From Acidobacteriota bacterium (GTDB lineage: Bacteria; Acidobacteriota; Terriglobia; Bryobacterales; Bryobacteraceae): 44,237 nucleotides of DNA. The stretch is from contig JANXRE010000198.1 of assembly GCA_025353165.1 (NCBI GenBank), positions 1-44,237 of the forward strand, read 5' to 3'. Positions 18,373 to 26,837 of the stretch are shown in pieces (position 1 is the stretch's first letter; each line of letters starts with the position of its first letter). The position numbers and the translations under genes were made by a program. The notes under the pieces are model-generated. The model searched no databases. It saw nothing but the letters and a program-made list of their open reading frames with translations, and had not been told where the DNA came from.

Positions 18373-19440
18373 GAACGATTCCGGGCAGGCGGTAGGCGAA
18401 GCCCTGCTGCGCTATGAGCCGTCCTGGACGCCGAAGCCCTGGCTGAAGCTGTCGGGGTCCTTTGCTGCGCGCACCGATTCGCACATGCAGGTGGAGCGCG
18501 ACTGGCCGTCACGATGGACGACCGGACGATTCGGCGGCCGGCGTTTGCGATCCGGCGACTGAGCACGACCTTGAGTGCCGGCAATGGACCTTCGAACTCG
18601 GCCGCCAGTTCCTTCGGCGCGAACCGGTCGGTGGGATTCAGGAAGTCGGTCTTGCCCCAACGGAGAGTGGTGGCGGCGCGCGGAACTTATGAGCGCGGCA
18701 ATGACACGTTGGACCTGGTTGTCCAGCCGTGGTTCACCCCGAGCCGGACGCCGCTTCTCAATCAACGCTGGGCCGTGTTGCCGCAGACTGTTTCGATTGC
18801 CGATTTGGGAGCGCTGTATCCAAGCAGGCCGCAGTTCGGCGCGCGCTGGAACCGGATCGGGCCGGGTTACGAATTTTCGCTTTCCTATTTCGATGGATTT
18901 AATCACTTGCCGTTGTTCGATGCGGTGTACTCTCCGCGGGTGATGAACATCGCGGTGCAGCGGTATTATCCGAGGTTGCGGCTTTACGGGTTCGCGTCCG
19001 CGCTGCCCACGCGATGGGCCACGGTGAAGACCGAGGCGGCTTACTTCTCGACGACCCGTCACCAGACGGACGAGTATCTGCTGTACGTCGTTCAACTGGA
19101 GCGGCAGTGGGGAGAGTGGGTATTTGTGGGCGGTTACGCCGGAGAGGTGGTCACAAACGCGGTCGCGAATCCGCTGCAGTTTTCCCCGGAACGGGGGTTT
19201 GCACGGTCCGTGATGGGACGGGCCGCGTATACCATCAGCCCCACGCAGAGCCTCGCGGTGGAGGGCGTGACGCGGAAGAACGGCCGAGGCTCGTGGCTGC
19301 GGTTCGAGTATTCGCAGACCTTGGGACAGAACCTGCGGGCGACCACCGGGTTCACGTGGATCCGTGGTCAAGCAGGCGATTTCCTCGGACAGTATCACCG
19401 CAATTCTTACGGCTACCTCGCGCTGCGCTATAGCTTTTGA
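18373..19440 (+). pseudogene. Outer-membrane beta-barrel (porin-like) protein, 5' truncated and frameshifted
   Basis: Protein-like sequence switches frame at least twice. [20 protein letters not shown] and LSGSFAARTDSHMQVERDW come first, in one frame. Then RRPAFAIRRLSTTLSAG follows in a second, WTFELGRQFLRRE in a third, and a long intact stretch in the second from about 18685 (ARGTYERGNDTLDLVVQPWF) to the stop at 19440. The intact part has alternating aromatic/polar strands and ends RNSYGYLALRYSF with C-terminal Phe, so it is an outer-membrane barrel. Its 5' end is missing and abuts the ATPase remnant. A permease gene presumably lay between them originally and has gone. The 927-base open stretch from 18514 may look like a gene but lacks a signal peptide. 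Confidence 0.75.
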
Positions 19441-19446
19441 ATCGCG

Positions 19447-20565
19447 TTACCGGCTGCCGGCGTTGGCCGTGGGCTGTGCGGAGACCTTCAGCTCGCCGCC
19501 GGAGGGGCGGACTCCGGACGACTTCCACTCGCGCAGTTCCGAAAACGCCTTCGCGATTTCCGGAGCAGTGATCGTGCAGTGGCCGTCATGCGTGACGTAC
19601 TGCTGCACGAACCACTGGCTCGCTCCAGCTTGGTCCGCGAGCAACTGGTATGTATTCGGGACCGACGCCGGGACGATCGGATCGTAAACGGTGTGCACCG
19701 CGAGCATCGGCTTGGAGATTCGCCCGGTCGGAGTATAGAAGTTGCGAAGGGCGCTGGAGGCGGCGGGGATCGCGGCGTACCGCTTCACTCCCGCGTTCAC
19801 AGCGGGGTCGTCGATCATGCCCGTGTAGATCGTATAGCGGTTGTCGAAAGCGTTCCCGCCCGTGCGCTGCTGAAGCTCCTTGAGGACATCCGTCGCGAAA
19901 ACGACGCCGCCGGCAAGGTCCTGGTTGTTCTTCAGGCCGTTGTAATGCCGGAGAACCGCGGATCTTTCCGGGTTCGCATCGAGCAAGTCGGCAACCTTCT
20001 TCACCAACTCCTTGGTGCCGGACCAGTCGGAGTCGACGTGCGACGGGTCGGGCAAAACTCCCGGGAAGTAGTAGTCAAACAGCACGCGGCCGTCAAATGC
20101 GTTGTGACTGATGAACGAAGCGGGCGCGGCAAGCGGCCCGCATAGCGGAAGTCCCGCGTCGTAGACACTGGAGTACGTTTCCATGAGAGCCATCGTGAGG
20201 AATCCGCCCATGGAATGGCCCGTCACGTACGTCTCCTTCACCGGCCCGTACTTCTTCACGAAGTAACGGCGCAACCCCTCGGTGTCCACCAGCGCTTCCT
20301 GGATCGCCCAGCCACCGGCCGCGTAACCGGATTGGGCCACCGCGTAACCTACATCGAGAATCACGGCCAGTTGCGGAGGCATTTCGGGCTTGTCATAAGT
20401 CACGGGCACGGGAGCATACCCGTGGCAGTACATGACCAGTCCGCCGTTCCAATGGTCGGGGACGTCGATGCGAAACGCGGCGCCGTTGATGGACCCCGTT
20501 TCGGTGCGGGCCGCGGCGCAAAGACAGAAGGAGAACGCAACGCCCAGAAGCAATCCCAGTCGCAT
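19447..20565 (-). CDS. Secreted alpha/beta hydrolase
   Basis: 372 residues with signal peptide (about 1-20, GLLLGVAFSFCLCAAA). The alpha/beta-hydrolase core shows the oxyanion region MYCHGYAPV, nucleophile elbow GHSMGG (Ser near residue 118), a likely acid Asp in TVYDPIVP and a catalytic His in THDGHCTI near the C-terminus. The insert between core strands (about residues 130-270) is helical, as a lid would be. The substrate is not readable; esterase, lipase or peptidase activity are all possible. The gene is last in a minus-strand run: it starts 26 bases after the histidine kinase stop, and its stop lies 6 bases from the end of the opposing barrel remnant. Confidence 0.8.
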   Translation of the reverse strand: MRLGLLLGVAFSFCLCAAARTETGSINGAAFRIDVPDHWNGGLVMYCHGYAPVPVTYDKPEMPPQLAVILDVGYAVAQSGYAAGGWAIQEALVDTEGLRRYFVKKYGPVKETYVTGHSMGGFLTMALMETYSSVYDAGLPLCGPLAAPASFISHNAFDGRVLFDYYFPGVLPDPSHVDSDWSGTKELVKKVADLLDANPERSAVLRHYNGLKNNQDLAGGVVFATDVLKELQQRTGGNAFDNRYTIYTGMIDDPAVNAGVKRYAAIPAASSALRNFYTPTGRISKPMLAVHTVYDPIVPASVPNTYQLLADQAGASQWFVQQYVTHDGHCTITAPEIAKAFSELREWKSSGVRPSGGELKVSAQPTANAGSR

Positions 20566-20591
20566 GTAGAAGATGGTAGCGCTGCGAAGCG

Positions 20592-21896
20592 CTATAAGCG
20601 AACGGCGACCGGCAGCGCGATTTCGACGGCAAGGCCGGGCTGGGCATTGGACGCCTTCACCGTGCCGTGATGGATCCCGACCGCGCGCCGGACGATGGCG
20701 AGCCCGAGGCCGACGCCGCCGCTCGATCTGCCGCGGTCCGACTCGACCCGGTAGAACGGCTCGAACAACTGTGGCAGCGCTTGCTCCGGAACGCCCGGTC
20801 CGCGGTCGCGTATCCGGAGGCGCGCGGTGCCGTTCTGCTGGTCGAGTTCCACCTGAACGGCGGTGTCCTTAGGAGCGTGGCAAATCGCGTTGCGAAGCAC
20901 GTTCTCCACCGCGCGATGCAGCAGTTCCGCATCGCCGGACACCGTGATCTCGGGACGCGCCGCGAAATCGATCCGGCATCCCAGTGCGTGCGCTTCGATC
21001 TCGCTGTCCGCGACGACCTCCCCCACGATCTCATCGAGGCGGACGGGTTCTGTCCGGCGGTGAGATGGATCACCTTCCGCTCTGGTAACTTCGAGTAATT
21101 CGGATACCAGCGCGTTGAGGCGGTCGGCCTCCTTCTGAATGCGATCCAGGTTGGGCTCTGGGTCGGCGGCGGACCGCGCGAGCTCGACGGCCACGTTGAG
21201 CCGCGCCAGCGGCGAGCGGAGCTCGTGCGAGATGTCCTGCAACAGGCGCCGCTGCGCCGTTACCAGCGACTCCGTCCGGTCGGCCATCTGGTTGAAGGCA
21301 CCCGCGAGCTGGCCCAATTCATCGGCGCGGCGCATCTTCACGCGCGCGGAAAGATCGCCCGTACCGAAGCGGTCCACCGCTTCCTTTAACCGCCGCACCG
21401 GATTCGCCAGATGACGCGCGAGTGCGTAGGACAGCAGCATCACCAGCCCGATGATCCATAGGTGCCACGGCTGCAGGAACCAGAAAGCGCTTTCGCGGCG
21501 GGACAGGACCACCAGGAACCAATACTTGTCGTCGGGTGTCGGGCGGGCGATTACGTGGGGGCGCACGAACGGGATCAGGGGCCGCGTCCTCGCTTCCGCC
21601 AGCAGCTTCGAATAATCCTTGCCGGTGAGCAGATCCCGCCCTTGCGCGTCGACGAAGATATGCTGGCCGGGGAACATATTGTGGAAGCGTTCCATGGCCG
21701 CCGCCAAGCCCGCCGCGCCGTTGGCTTCGTATGCCTGACGCGCCTCGCGCATCTGCAACCGCAGAGTGGCGCCGAATGGGGGTTGCCGCTGTTCGCCGAC
21801 GTTAAATGTAAGCGCCGTCGTGAGCACAACGGCGGCGATGGTAAGAATCATCGCACCCAGAAACCAGAGGAGAATCTTCCCGAACAGCGTTCTCAT
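20592..21896 (-). CDS. Sensor histidine kinase, HAMP type (CpxA-like architecture)
   Basis: 434 residues from ATG 21896, chosen because it overlaps the response-regulator stop by 4 bases (ATGA) and begins MRTLFGKILLWFLGAMILT. Layout: TM1 about 8-30, a periplasmic sensor of about 120 residues, TM2 (WIIGLVMLLSYALARHL), HAMP (NPVRRLKEAVDRFGTGDLSARV), DHp box DISHELRSPLARL with the phospho-His, N box ENVLRNAICHAP, G1 DRGPGVP, F box FEPFY and G2 GVGLGLAIV. It is a complete membrane kinase that should phosphorylate the regulator encoded just upstream. The periplasmic position of the sensor suggests envelope stress or ligand sensing. The upstream in-frame start at 21926 is less likely. Confidence 0.92.
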   Translation of the reverse strand: MRTLFGKILLWFLGAMILTIAAVVLTTALTFNVGEQRQPPFGATLRLQMREARQAYEANGAAGLAAAMERFHNMFPGQHIFVDAQGRDLLTGKDYSKLLAEARTRPLIPFVRPHVIARPTPDDKYWFLVVLSRRESAFWFLQPWHLWIIGLVMLLSYALARHLANPVRRLKEAVDRFGTGDLSARVKMRRADELGQLAGAFNQMADRTESLVTAQRRLLQDISHELRSPLARLNVAVELARSAADPEPNLDRIQKEADRLNALVSELLEVTRAEGDPSHRRTEPVRLDEIVGEVVADSEIEAHALGCRIDFAARPEITVSGDAELLHRAVENVLRNAICHAPKDTAVQVELDQQNGTARLRIRDRGPGVPEQALPQLFEPFYRVESDRGRSSGGVGLGLAIVRRAVGIHHGTVKASNAQPGLAVEIALPVAVRL

Positions 21897-22579
21897 TCCG
21901 CCGCGGCCTCTTCCGCCGAGCGGCAAAACTGGTAGCCGATGCCGCGCACGGTCTTAATCAGCGTGCGGTCGCCTTCCAGTTTTTTCCGCAGGTGGCTGAC
22001 GTGCATATCGATGGAACGATCGAAGGGCGTCGCCTTGCGGTTGTACATCTTCTCCATCAGGGCGTCGCGCGAGACCACCGAGCCGGCCGACCGCATCAAC
22101 GATTCGAGTATGTCAAATTCGAGCGTGGTGGTCTGGACCGGTTCGCCGTCCTTGAAAACATCTCGGGAGCCCGGGTCCAGCGCGATTCCGTTGAGTTCTA
22201 TGCGGCTGCCGGTCGGTTTGGATTCGACGCGACGGAGAATAGCCCGGATGCGCGCGACCAGTTCGCGGGCGTTGAACGGCTTCGACATATAGTCGTCCGC
22301 GCCGAGTTCGAGTCCTACTATGCGGTCCTCGTCCTCGCCCCGCGCGGTCAGCATGATGATCGGAATCCGGCTCTGCTGACGGACGCGCTTGAGGATCTCG
22401 AATCCGTCGATGCCGGGGAGCATGACGTCGAGCACGAGCAGGTCGTCCTGGCCAGACAGCGCGCGTTCCAGGCCCCTTCGCCCGTCGTACTGGCACTCCA
22501 CTACATAACTCTCGCGCTTGAGCAGTTCGCTCATCAAAGCGCAGAGTTCCACGTCGTCGTCGATCACCAGGATGCGCAC
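21893..22579 (-). CDS. Response regulator, OmpR/PhoB family
   Basis: 228 residues from GTG 22579 (VRILVIDDDVELCALM). The longer open frame to 22681 adds only non-homologous residues. The receiver domain (about 1-115) has the acidic pocket DDD, phospho-acceptor Asp in LLVLDVMLPG, Thr in IIMLTARG and Lys in YMSKPF. A C-terminal winged helix (about 130-222) shows LEFDILESLMRSAGSVVSRD, SIDMHVSHLRKKL and IKTVRGIGYQF. It shares a 4-base overlap with the kinase gene, so translation is probably coupled. The combination resembles CpxR/CpxA, but targets are unknown. No operator was recognised in the window. Confidence 0.92.
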   Translation of the reverse strand: MRILVIDDDVELCALMSELLKRESYVVECQYDGRRGLERALSGQDDLLVLDVMLPGIDGFEILKRVRQQSRIPIIMLTARGEDEDRIVGLELGADDYMSKPFNARELVARIRAILRRVESKPTGSRIELNGIALDPGSRDVFKDGEPVQTTTLEFDILESLMRSAGSVVSRDALMEKMYNRKATPFDRSIDMHVSHLRKKLEGDRTLIKTVRGIGYQFCRSAEEAAAE

Positions 22580-22604
22580 GACTTGAATGTAGCAGACGGG
22601 AAGG

Positions 22605-23414
22605 CTAGGGGACGTACGTTCGGAGCATGCGCAATTCCCCGTCCGGCTCGATGGGAAACGGTGCCGCTCCGGCGGGAACATGCCAGACTTCCCCGGCGCG
22701 GAAAGCGTGCGCGTTCAGAGCGCCGCCGCCGTGGATCGCAATCAGCAGGTGCTCGCGGTCCGCTTCCAACTGGTATTTCACCGGACTTTCGAACGTCAGC
22801 TCCTGGGTGGTGAAATACGGGCAGTGCGCGACTAAACCCTCCGGTTGGGGCGCGGGCGAGAACCGCTCGACGATGCTGACTTCGACGCCCCGGTCCAGGT
22901 GCAACTCTCGCGGGCGGCCGTAGTCGTACAGCCGGTAGGTTACGTCGGACTGCTGCTGAATCTCGGCGAGCGCGAGCCCCGCTCCGATCGCGTGGATGGT
23001 TCCGGCCGGGGTGAAAAAGTGCTGCCCGGGCCGAACATCGATCCAGTTCAACAGCTCCACAATCTCGCCGGAGAGAGAGGCATCCCGCAACCGCTCGCGC
23101 GTGATGCTCTCACGAAGACCGAGAGCGATCTGCGCGCCGGGATCGGCACGCAGGATGTACCACATCTCCGTCTTGCCGCGCGAATTCTCGTGCACGGAGG
23201 CGTATTCGTCGTTGGGATGCACCTGGACAGAGAGACGATCGCTAGTGAAGAGGAACTTCGTCAGGATCGGAAAATCCGGCGATTGCAAGTCGAACCAGAC
23301 CTCACCGATTTTCTCCCGCGTGTTATCAAACCAGGGTGCCAGGCACATGCTGCCCCAGACCTTCTCGCGGAACGAAGGCGTAACCCGAGTTGGCGCGTGC
23401 GTCGCCGGTGTCAT
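22605..23414 (-). CDS. manA: Type I mannose-6-phosphate isomerase, short form
   Basis: 269 residues of a cupin-fold phosphomannose isomerase (fructose-6-phosphate to and from mannose-6-phosphate, feeding GDP-mannose). Zinc-ligand positions are visible: Gln and His in LSVQVHPND, Glu in GKTEMWYIL and His in GTIHAIGAG. Further family motifs are WGS near residue 20, IQQQSDVTYRLYDYGR and the conserved Arg-rich end. It lacks the large helical insert of the 390-residue E. coli enzyme and matches the compact bacterial type. Start ATG 23414 overlaps the aminotransferase stop by 4 bases. The regulator gene starts 25 bases after its stop. Confidence 0.9.
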   Translation of the reverse strand: MTPATHAPTRVTPSFREKVWGSMCLAPWFDNTREKIGEVWFDLQSPDFPILTKFLFTSDRLSVQVHPNDEYASVHENSRGKTEMWYILRADPGAQIALGLRESITRERLRDASLSGEIVELLNWIDVRPGQHFFTPAGTIHAIGAGLALAEIQQQSDVTYRLYDYGRPRELHLDRGVEVSIVERFSPAPQPEGLVAHCPYFTTQELTFESPVKYQLEADREHLLIAIHGGGALNAHAFRAGEVWHVPAGAAPFPIEPDGELRMLRTYVP

Positions 23415-24598
23415 TTCGTGTATTTCTGAATGAACGTGTCGAGACGGTCGAGCCCACGCTCCAGTTCATGCATCGACGTAGCGTAAGAGATCCGGACGTG
23501 GTGACTGGTCCCGAACGCCTCGCCCGGCACCACCGCGACAAGCGCTTCCTTGAGCAGCCGGTCGGCGAACTCGAGCGAGGACTTGATCTCGCCTTGCATC
23601 GCGCAGGAGACATTCGGATAGACGTAAAACGCGCCTTTCGGTTCGGAGAGAGTCACGCTGGGGATCTGCCGCAGCCGGCCGACGACGAAGTCCCGGCGCA
23701 CCCGGTACTCGTCCAGCATGTTAGCCACCGAGTGCTGCGATCCGCTTACCGCCTCCAGTGCGGCCTTCTGCGCGATCGATGTCACATTGGATGTGGAGTG
23801 GCTTTGCAGCTTGACGACCGCGGAGATGACCGCCGCCGGTCCGAGCACGAAGCCAACGCGCCAGCCCGTCATGGCGTAGGTCTTCGAGAGCGACCCGGCC
23901 ACCAGCACATTCTCTTTCGCGCCCGGCACGGAGGCGATGGAGAACGGATGCCCTTCGTAGAGGAACCGGCAGTAGCATTCGTCCGTCATCAGCCAGACGC
24001 CTCGGTCGGCGGTCATGCGATAGATCTTCTCGAACTCCGCCTGGTCGATCAAAGAGCCGCTCGGATTTGAGGGCGAGTTGATAAAGACCATTTTCGTCTT
24101 CGGGCTCAAACGCCTCTCGATCATATCCGCGGTGAGAGCGAATCCCGCCTGCTCATCCGTCTCGACGAACACACACGTGGCGCCCGCGTAGTTGATGACG
24201 TCCTTGTAGGTGACCCAGTACGGAACGGGAACGACAACCTCCTCGCCCGGATCAACCAGCACCTGCACCAGGTTGAAAATTGCGTGCTTTCCGCCGGAAG
24301 TAACGATGCATTCGTTCGGCGCGTACGAGGTCCCGAAATCGGCCGCGTGGCGGTCGCAGATCGCCTGGCGCAACTCGGGGATGCCTGCGGTGACCGTGTA
24401 TTTCGTGAAATTCGTGTGGATTGCGTCCACCGCCGCGCGCTTGATGTTCTCGGGAGTTGGAAAATCCGGCTCTCCGGCGCCAAAGTCGACGACATCGGCG
24501 CCCTCGCGGCGCAATTTGTCCGCGTCCGCCGCGACTTTCATGGTGGACGACACGCTGATTCTGGATACTCGTTCGGCTAAACCTAGAGTGGACTGCAT
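23411..24598 (-). CDS. PLP-dependent aminotransferase, aspartate aminotransferase type
   Basis: 395 residues of fold-type I, class I/II. Key elements: FGAGEPDFPTPENIK (substrate side), KYTVTAGIPELRQAI, TSGGKHAIFN (phosphate cradle), VPYWVTYKDV (Tyr/Trp stacking on PLP), NSPSNPSG (Asn contacting O3'), DECYCRF and SLSKTYAMTGWRVGF with the Schiff-base Lys. Later comes the conserved Arg region RDFVVGRLRQIP. Most likely it is aspartate aminotransferase (aspartate plus 2-oxoglutarate); a related prephenate or aromatic specificity cannot be excluded. Start ATG 24598 lies 4 bases after the coaD stop, and the stop overlaps manA by 4 bases, so the three genes are one transcription unit. Confidence 0.9.
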   Translation of the reverse strand: MQSTLGLAERVSRISVSSTMKVAADADKLRREGADVVDFGAGEPDFPTPENIKRAAVDAIHTNFTKYTVTAGIPELRQAICDRHAADFGTSYAPNECIVTSGGKHAIFNLVQVLVDPGEEVVVPVPYWVTYKDVINYAGATCVFVETDEQAGFALTADMIERRLSPKTKMVFINSPSNPSGSLIDQAEFEKIYRMTADRGVWLMTDECYCRFLYEGHPFSIASVPGAKENVLVAGSLSKTYAMTGWRVGFVLGPAAVISAVVKLQSHSTSNVTSIAQKAALEAVSGSQHSVANMLDEYRVRRDFVVGRLRQIPSVTLSEPKGAFYVYPNVSCAMQGEIKSSLEFADRLLKEALVAVVPGEAFGTSHHVRISYATSMHELERGLDRLDTFIQKYTK

Positions 24599-24602
24599 TC
24601 TG

Positions 24603-25106
24603 CTACCTCTTGTCTCCTGTATTCTTCAGACGGGCCTCCACGGCCGGCGGCACCAGGCCCGATATGTTGCCGCCCAGCCGGAATACTTCCTTTACGAGTC
24701 TCGAACTAATGAATGAGTACTCTTCGCCGGCCATCAAAAATACGGTCTCAATCTCCGGCCGCAGCCGGCGGTTCATCAGAGCCATCTGCAACTCATACTC
24801 GTAATCCGAGATCGCGCGGATGCCGCGGAAGATCAGACTGGCTCCGCGTTCGGCGGCGTAATCGACCAGCAAACCGTTAAAGCCTTCCACCTCGACGGAA
24901 GGGTATCGATTGTCCAGCACTTCGTGGATCATGCCGATGCGCTCTTCCACCGAAAACAGCGGCTGCTTGCTTTCGTTGCGGAGGATGGCCACGATCAGTT
25001 TATCCACCAGCCGCGATCCTCGCGAGATCAAATCCAAATGGCCGCTGGTGAGCGGATCAAAGGAACCGGGATAAATTGCGACTACCTTACTCTGCGACAG
25101 GGCCAA
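24603..25106 (-). CDS. coaD: Phosphopantetheine adenylyltransferase
   Basis: 167 residues, the normal length for CoaD, which adenylates 4'-phosphopantetheine in coenzyme A synthesis. Nucleotidyltransferase motifs are AIYPGSFDPLTSGHLDLI (T/HxGH) near the N-terminus and the second motif EYSFISSRLVKEV near the C-terminus. FRGIRAISDYEYELQMALMN is the substrate-binding centre. The start is TTG 25106; no ATG or GTG lies nearby, and the first residues before VVAIYPG are variable in the family. It is first in the minus-strand run 25106-19447. Confidence 0.93.
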   Translation of the reverse strand: MALSQSKVVAIYPGSFDPLTSGHLDLISRGSRLVDKLIVAILRNESKQPLFSVEERIGMIHEVLDNRYPSVEVEGFNGLLVDYAAERGASLIFRGIRAISDYEYELQMALMNRRLRPEIETVFLMAGEEYSFISSRLVKEVFRLGGNISGLVPPAVEARLKNTGDKR

Positions 25107-25165
25107 TACTGGAATTGTAACAAGCGCCGCAGACCCTACGGACTCCGCTTGCTACCGCGCGCGGC

Positions 25166-25207
25166 TCAGAAAGTGTATCCGAGCCGGAGAGCGGCCAATC
25201 TACGCAT
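25166..25207 (-). other. Possible scrap of an outer-membrane barrel C-terminus
   Basis: In the 123-base spacer between coaD and the glycosyltransferase, the minus strand reads RRLAALRLGYTF then stop. This is the aromatic-ending final strand typical of TonB receptors and other barrels, and nothing barrel-like lies upstream. It may be a leftover of a deleted gene or pure chance; it is too short to decide. Confidence 0.2.
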
Positions 25208-25229
25208 TGTATGTTTGACAGAATAGCCT

Positions 25230-26837
25230 TTGATCTCTTCTTCCGCCAAGAGCCGTATCGAGCGGCTCCTGCTGTTCGCGCTCTGCGCGTCTTTCGTCGC
25301 GCTCGGCTGGCCCTTTCTCAAGGGGATGGGGATCGAGGTCGACGAGGCCATTGTCGGAAGCGGGCTTTACCAGCGTGCGGTTGCGGCGTATTCCCGGCAC
25401 GTCTTCAAACACGCCATTCCGGTGATGCTGCTCAGTTACCTGGGGGCGCTCAAAGCCTGGATCTGCGCGGGGGTTTTCGCCATCTGGCCGCCGGGGCCCG
25501 TGTCGCTGCGCCTGCCCTTCGCGATCGCCGGCGCGGCGACGGTGGCTCTGTTCTGGCGTCTGCTCCAAAAGATCTCCGGGCGGCGGGCGGCCTGGATCGG
25601 GGCGGCGCTGCTGGCCACCGACACGAGTTTCCTGCTGTTGACGACCATCGATTTCGGCCCGGTCGCGCTGCAACTATTCCTCAAGACCGCGGCGATGGCG
25701 CTGCTCGTGGGCTGGTGGCGAACCCGGCGGAATCTTTTCTTCGCGGCCGGGTGGTTTCTTCTCGGCCTGGCCTTGTGGGACAAAGCGGTCTTCCTCTGGA
25801 TCGCGGCGGGCCTGGCCGCCGGAGCCGCCGCGGCTTTTCCCCGGGAGATTGTCCAGACGATGCGCCCAAAACTAGCCGCGATCGCCGTCGCTGCATTCTG
25901 CCTGGGAGCGCTGCCTCTAATCGCCTTCAACGTCTCGCGCCATGGGGAAACGATCCGCGCGAACGCGAAGGTGTCCGCAGGCAACGTATTCGCAAAGGTA
26001 TTCCTGCTACGCGAGACAATAAATGGACGGGTACTGTTCGGGTTTTACACCGCGCTCGATACGCCGCCCAAACCGGGCAGCCTCGATGCGCCCGCGCGGG
26101 CACTGGCGGCGGTGAGCCGGGCCGCCGGTTCGCCCTCGCGCAATTGGACCATGTGGGCGTTTCTTGCGGCGCTGGCGGCGATGCCCTTCGTGTGGCGGAC
26201 GCCGGCGCGCGCGCCGGCGTTATTTGGCTTCGTTTCGTTCGCCGTTGGATGGCTGGCGATGGCCGTGACCGCCGGCGCGGGCGCGGCGGCGCATCACGTC
26301 GCGCTCCTCTGGCCGATGCACCTGATGGTCATCGCGGTCGTATGCGCGGAGCTCTCGCGCCACGCCGGTGTTTGGTTGCCGGTCGCGGCGACGCTGATCC
26401 TCTCGGGCGTAAACCTGCTCGTCACCGGCCAGTACTATCAGGACCTGGTGCGAAACGGACCCGCCATCCGCTGGACGGACGCAATCGATCCGGCTACCCA
26501 TCTCCTGGAGCAACTGCACCCGAACCGTGTGTTCGTGGTGGACTGGGGAATTCTCGAAAGCGTAAATCTGCTGAGTGAGGGAGCCGTCCCGGTTCTCTTC
26601 GGTTCGGAATACTCTTCCGCGGAGTTGCCGCCCGAGAGAACCGCGACGCTGCGCGACGCCATGGTTGAAGGCGGAACGCTGTTCATTTCCCATGCGGCAG
26701 GGTTCGAGCAGTCGCCGGGAACATCCGCCGCGCTGGACAAGTTCGCATCCGCTGCGGGATACCTGAAAGAGCCGGTCGCGACGATCCGCGATCGCCATGA
26801 GAGGCCTACATTTGAAGTCTTCCGATTCCACCGCTGA
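25230..26837 (+). CDS. Polytopic membrane glycosyltransferase, GT39/ArnT-like (GT-C fold)
   Basis: 535 residues from TTG 25230; no ATG precedes the first membrane segment. TM1 (LLLFALCASFVALGWPFL) is followed by GIEVDEAIVGSGLYQR, whose Asp-Glu pair in the first outer loop is the usual catalytic/metal site of lipid-linked-sugar GT-C enzymes. About ten hydrophobic segments follow to residue 405 (for example AFAIAGAATVALFW, AAGWFLLGLALW, AVAAFCLGALPLIAF, AVGWLAMAVTAGAGA). A soluble C-terminal domain of about 130 residues begins FVVDWGILESVNLL. The donor would be a polyprenyl-phosphate sugar and the acceptor a protein or lipid; neither is known. The methyltransferase gene starts inside its last 41 bases. 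Confidence 0.75.
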   Translation: MISSSAKSRIERLLLFALCASFVALGWPFLKGMGIEVDEAIVGSGLYQRAVAAYSRHVFKHAIPVMLLSYLGALKAWICAGVFAIWPPGPVSLRLPFAIAGAATVALFWRLLQKISGRRAAWIGAALLATDTSFLLLTTIDFGPVALQLFLKTAAMALLVGWWRTRRNLFFAAGWFLLGLALWDKAVFLWIAAGLAAGAAAAFPREIVQTMRPKLAAIAVAAFCLGALPLIAFNVSRHGETIRANAKVSAGNVFAKVFLLRETINGRVLFGFYTALDTPPKPGSLDAPARALAAVSRAAGSPSRNWTMWAFLAALAAMPFVWRTPARAPALFGFVSFAVGWLAMAVTAGAGAAAHHVALLWPMHLMVIAVVCAELSRHAGVWLPVAATLILSGVNLLVTGQYYQDLVRNGPAIRWTDAIDPATHLLEQLHPNRVFVVDWGILESVNLLSEGAVPVLFGSEYSSAELPPERTATLRDAMVEGGTLFISHAAGFEQSPGTSAALDKFASAAGYLKEPVATIRDRHERPTFEVFRFHR

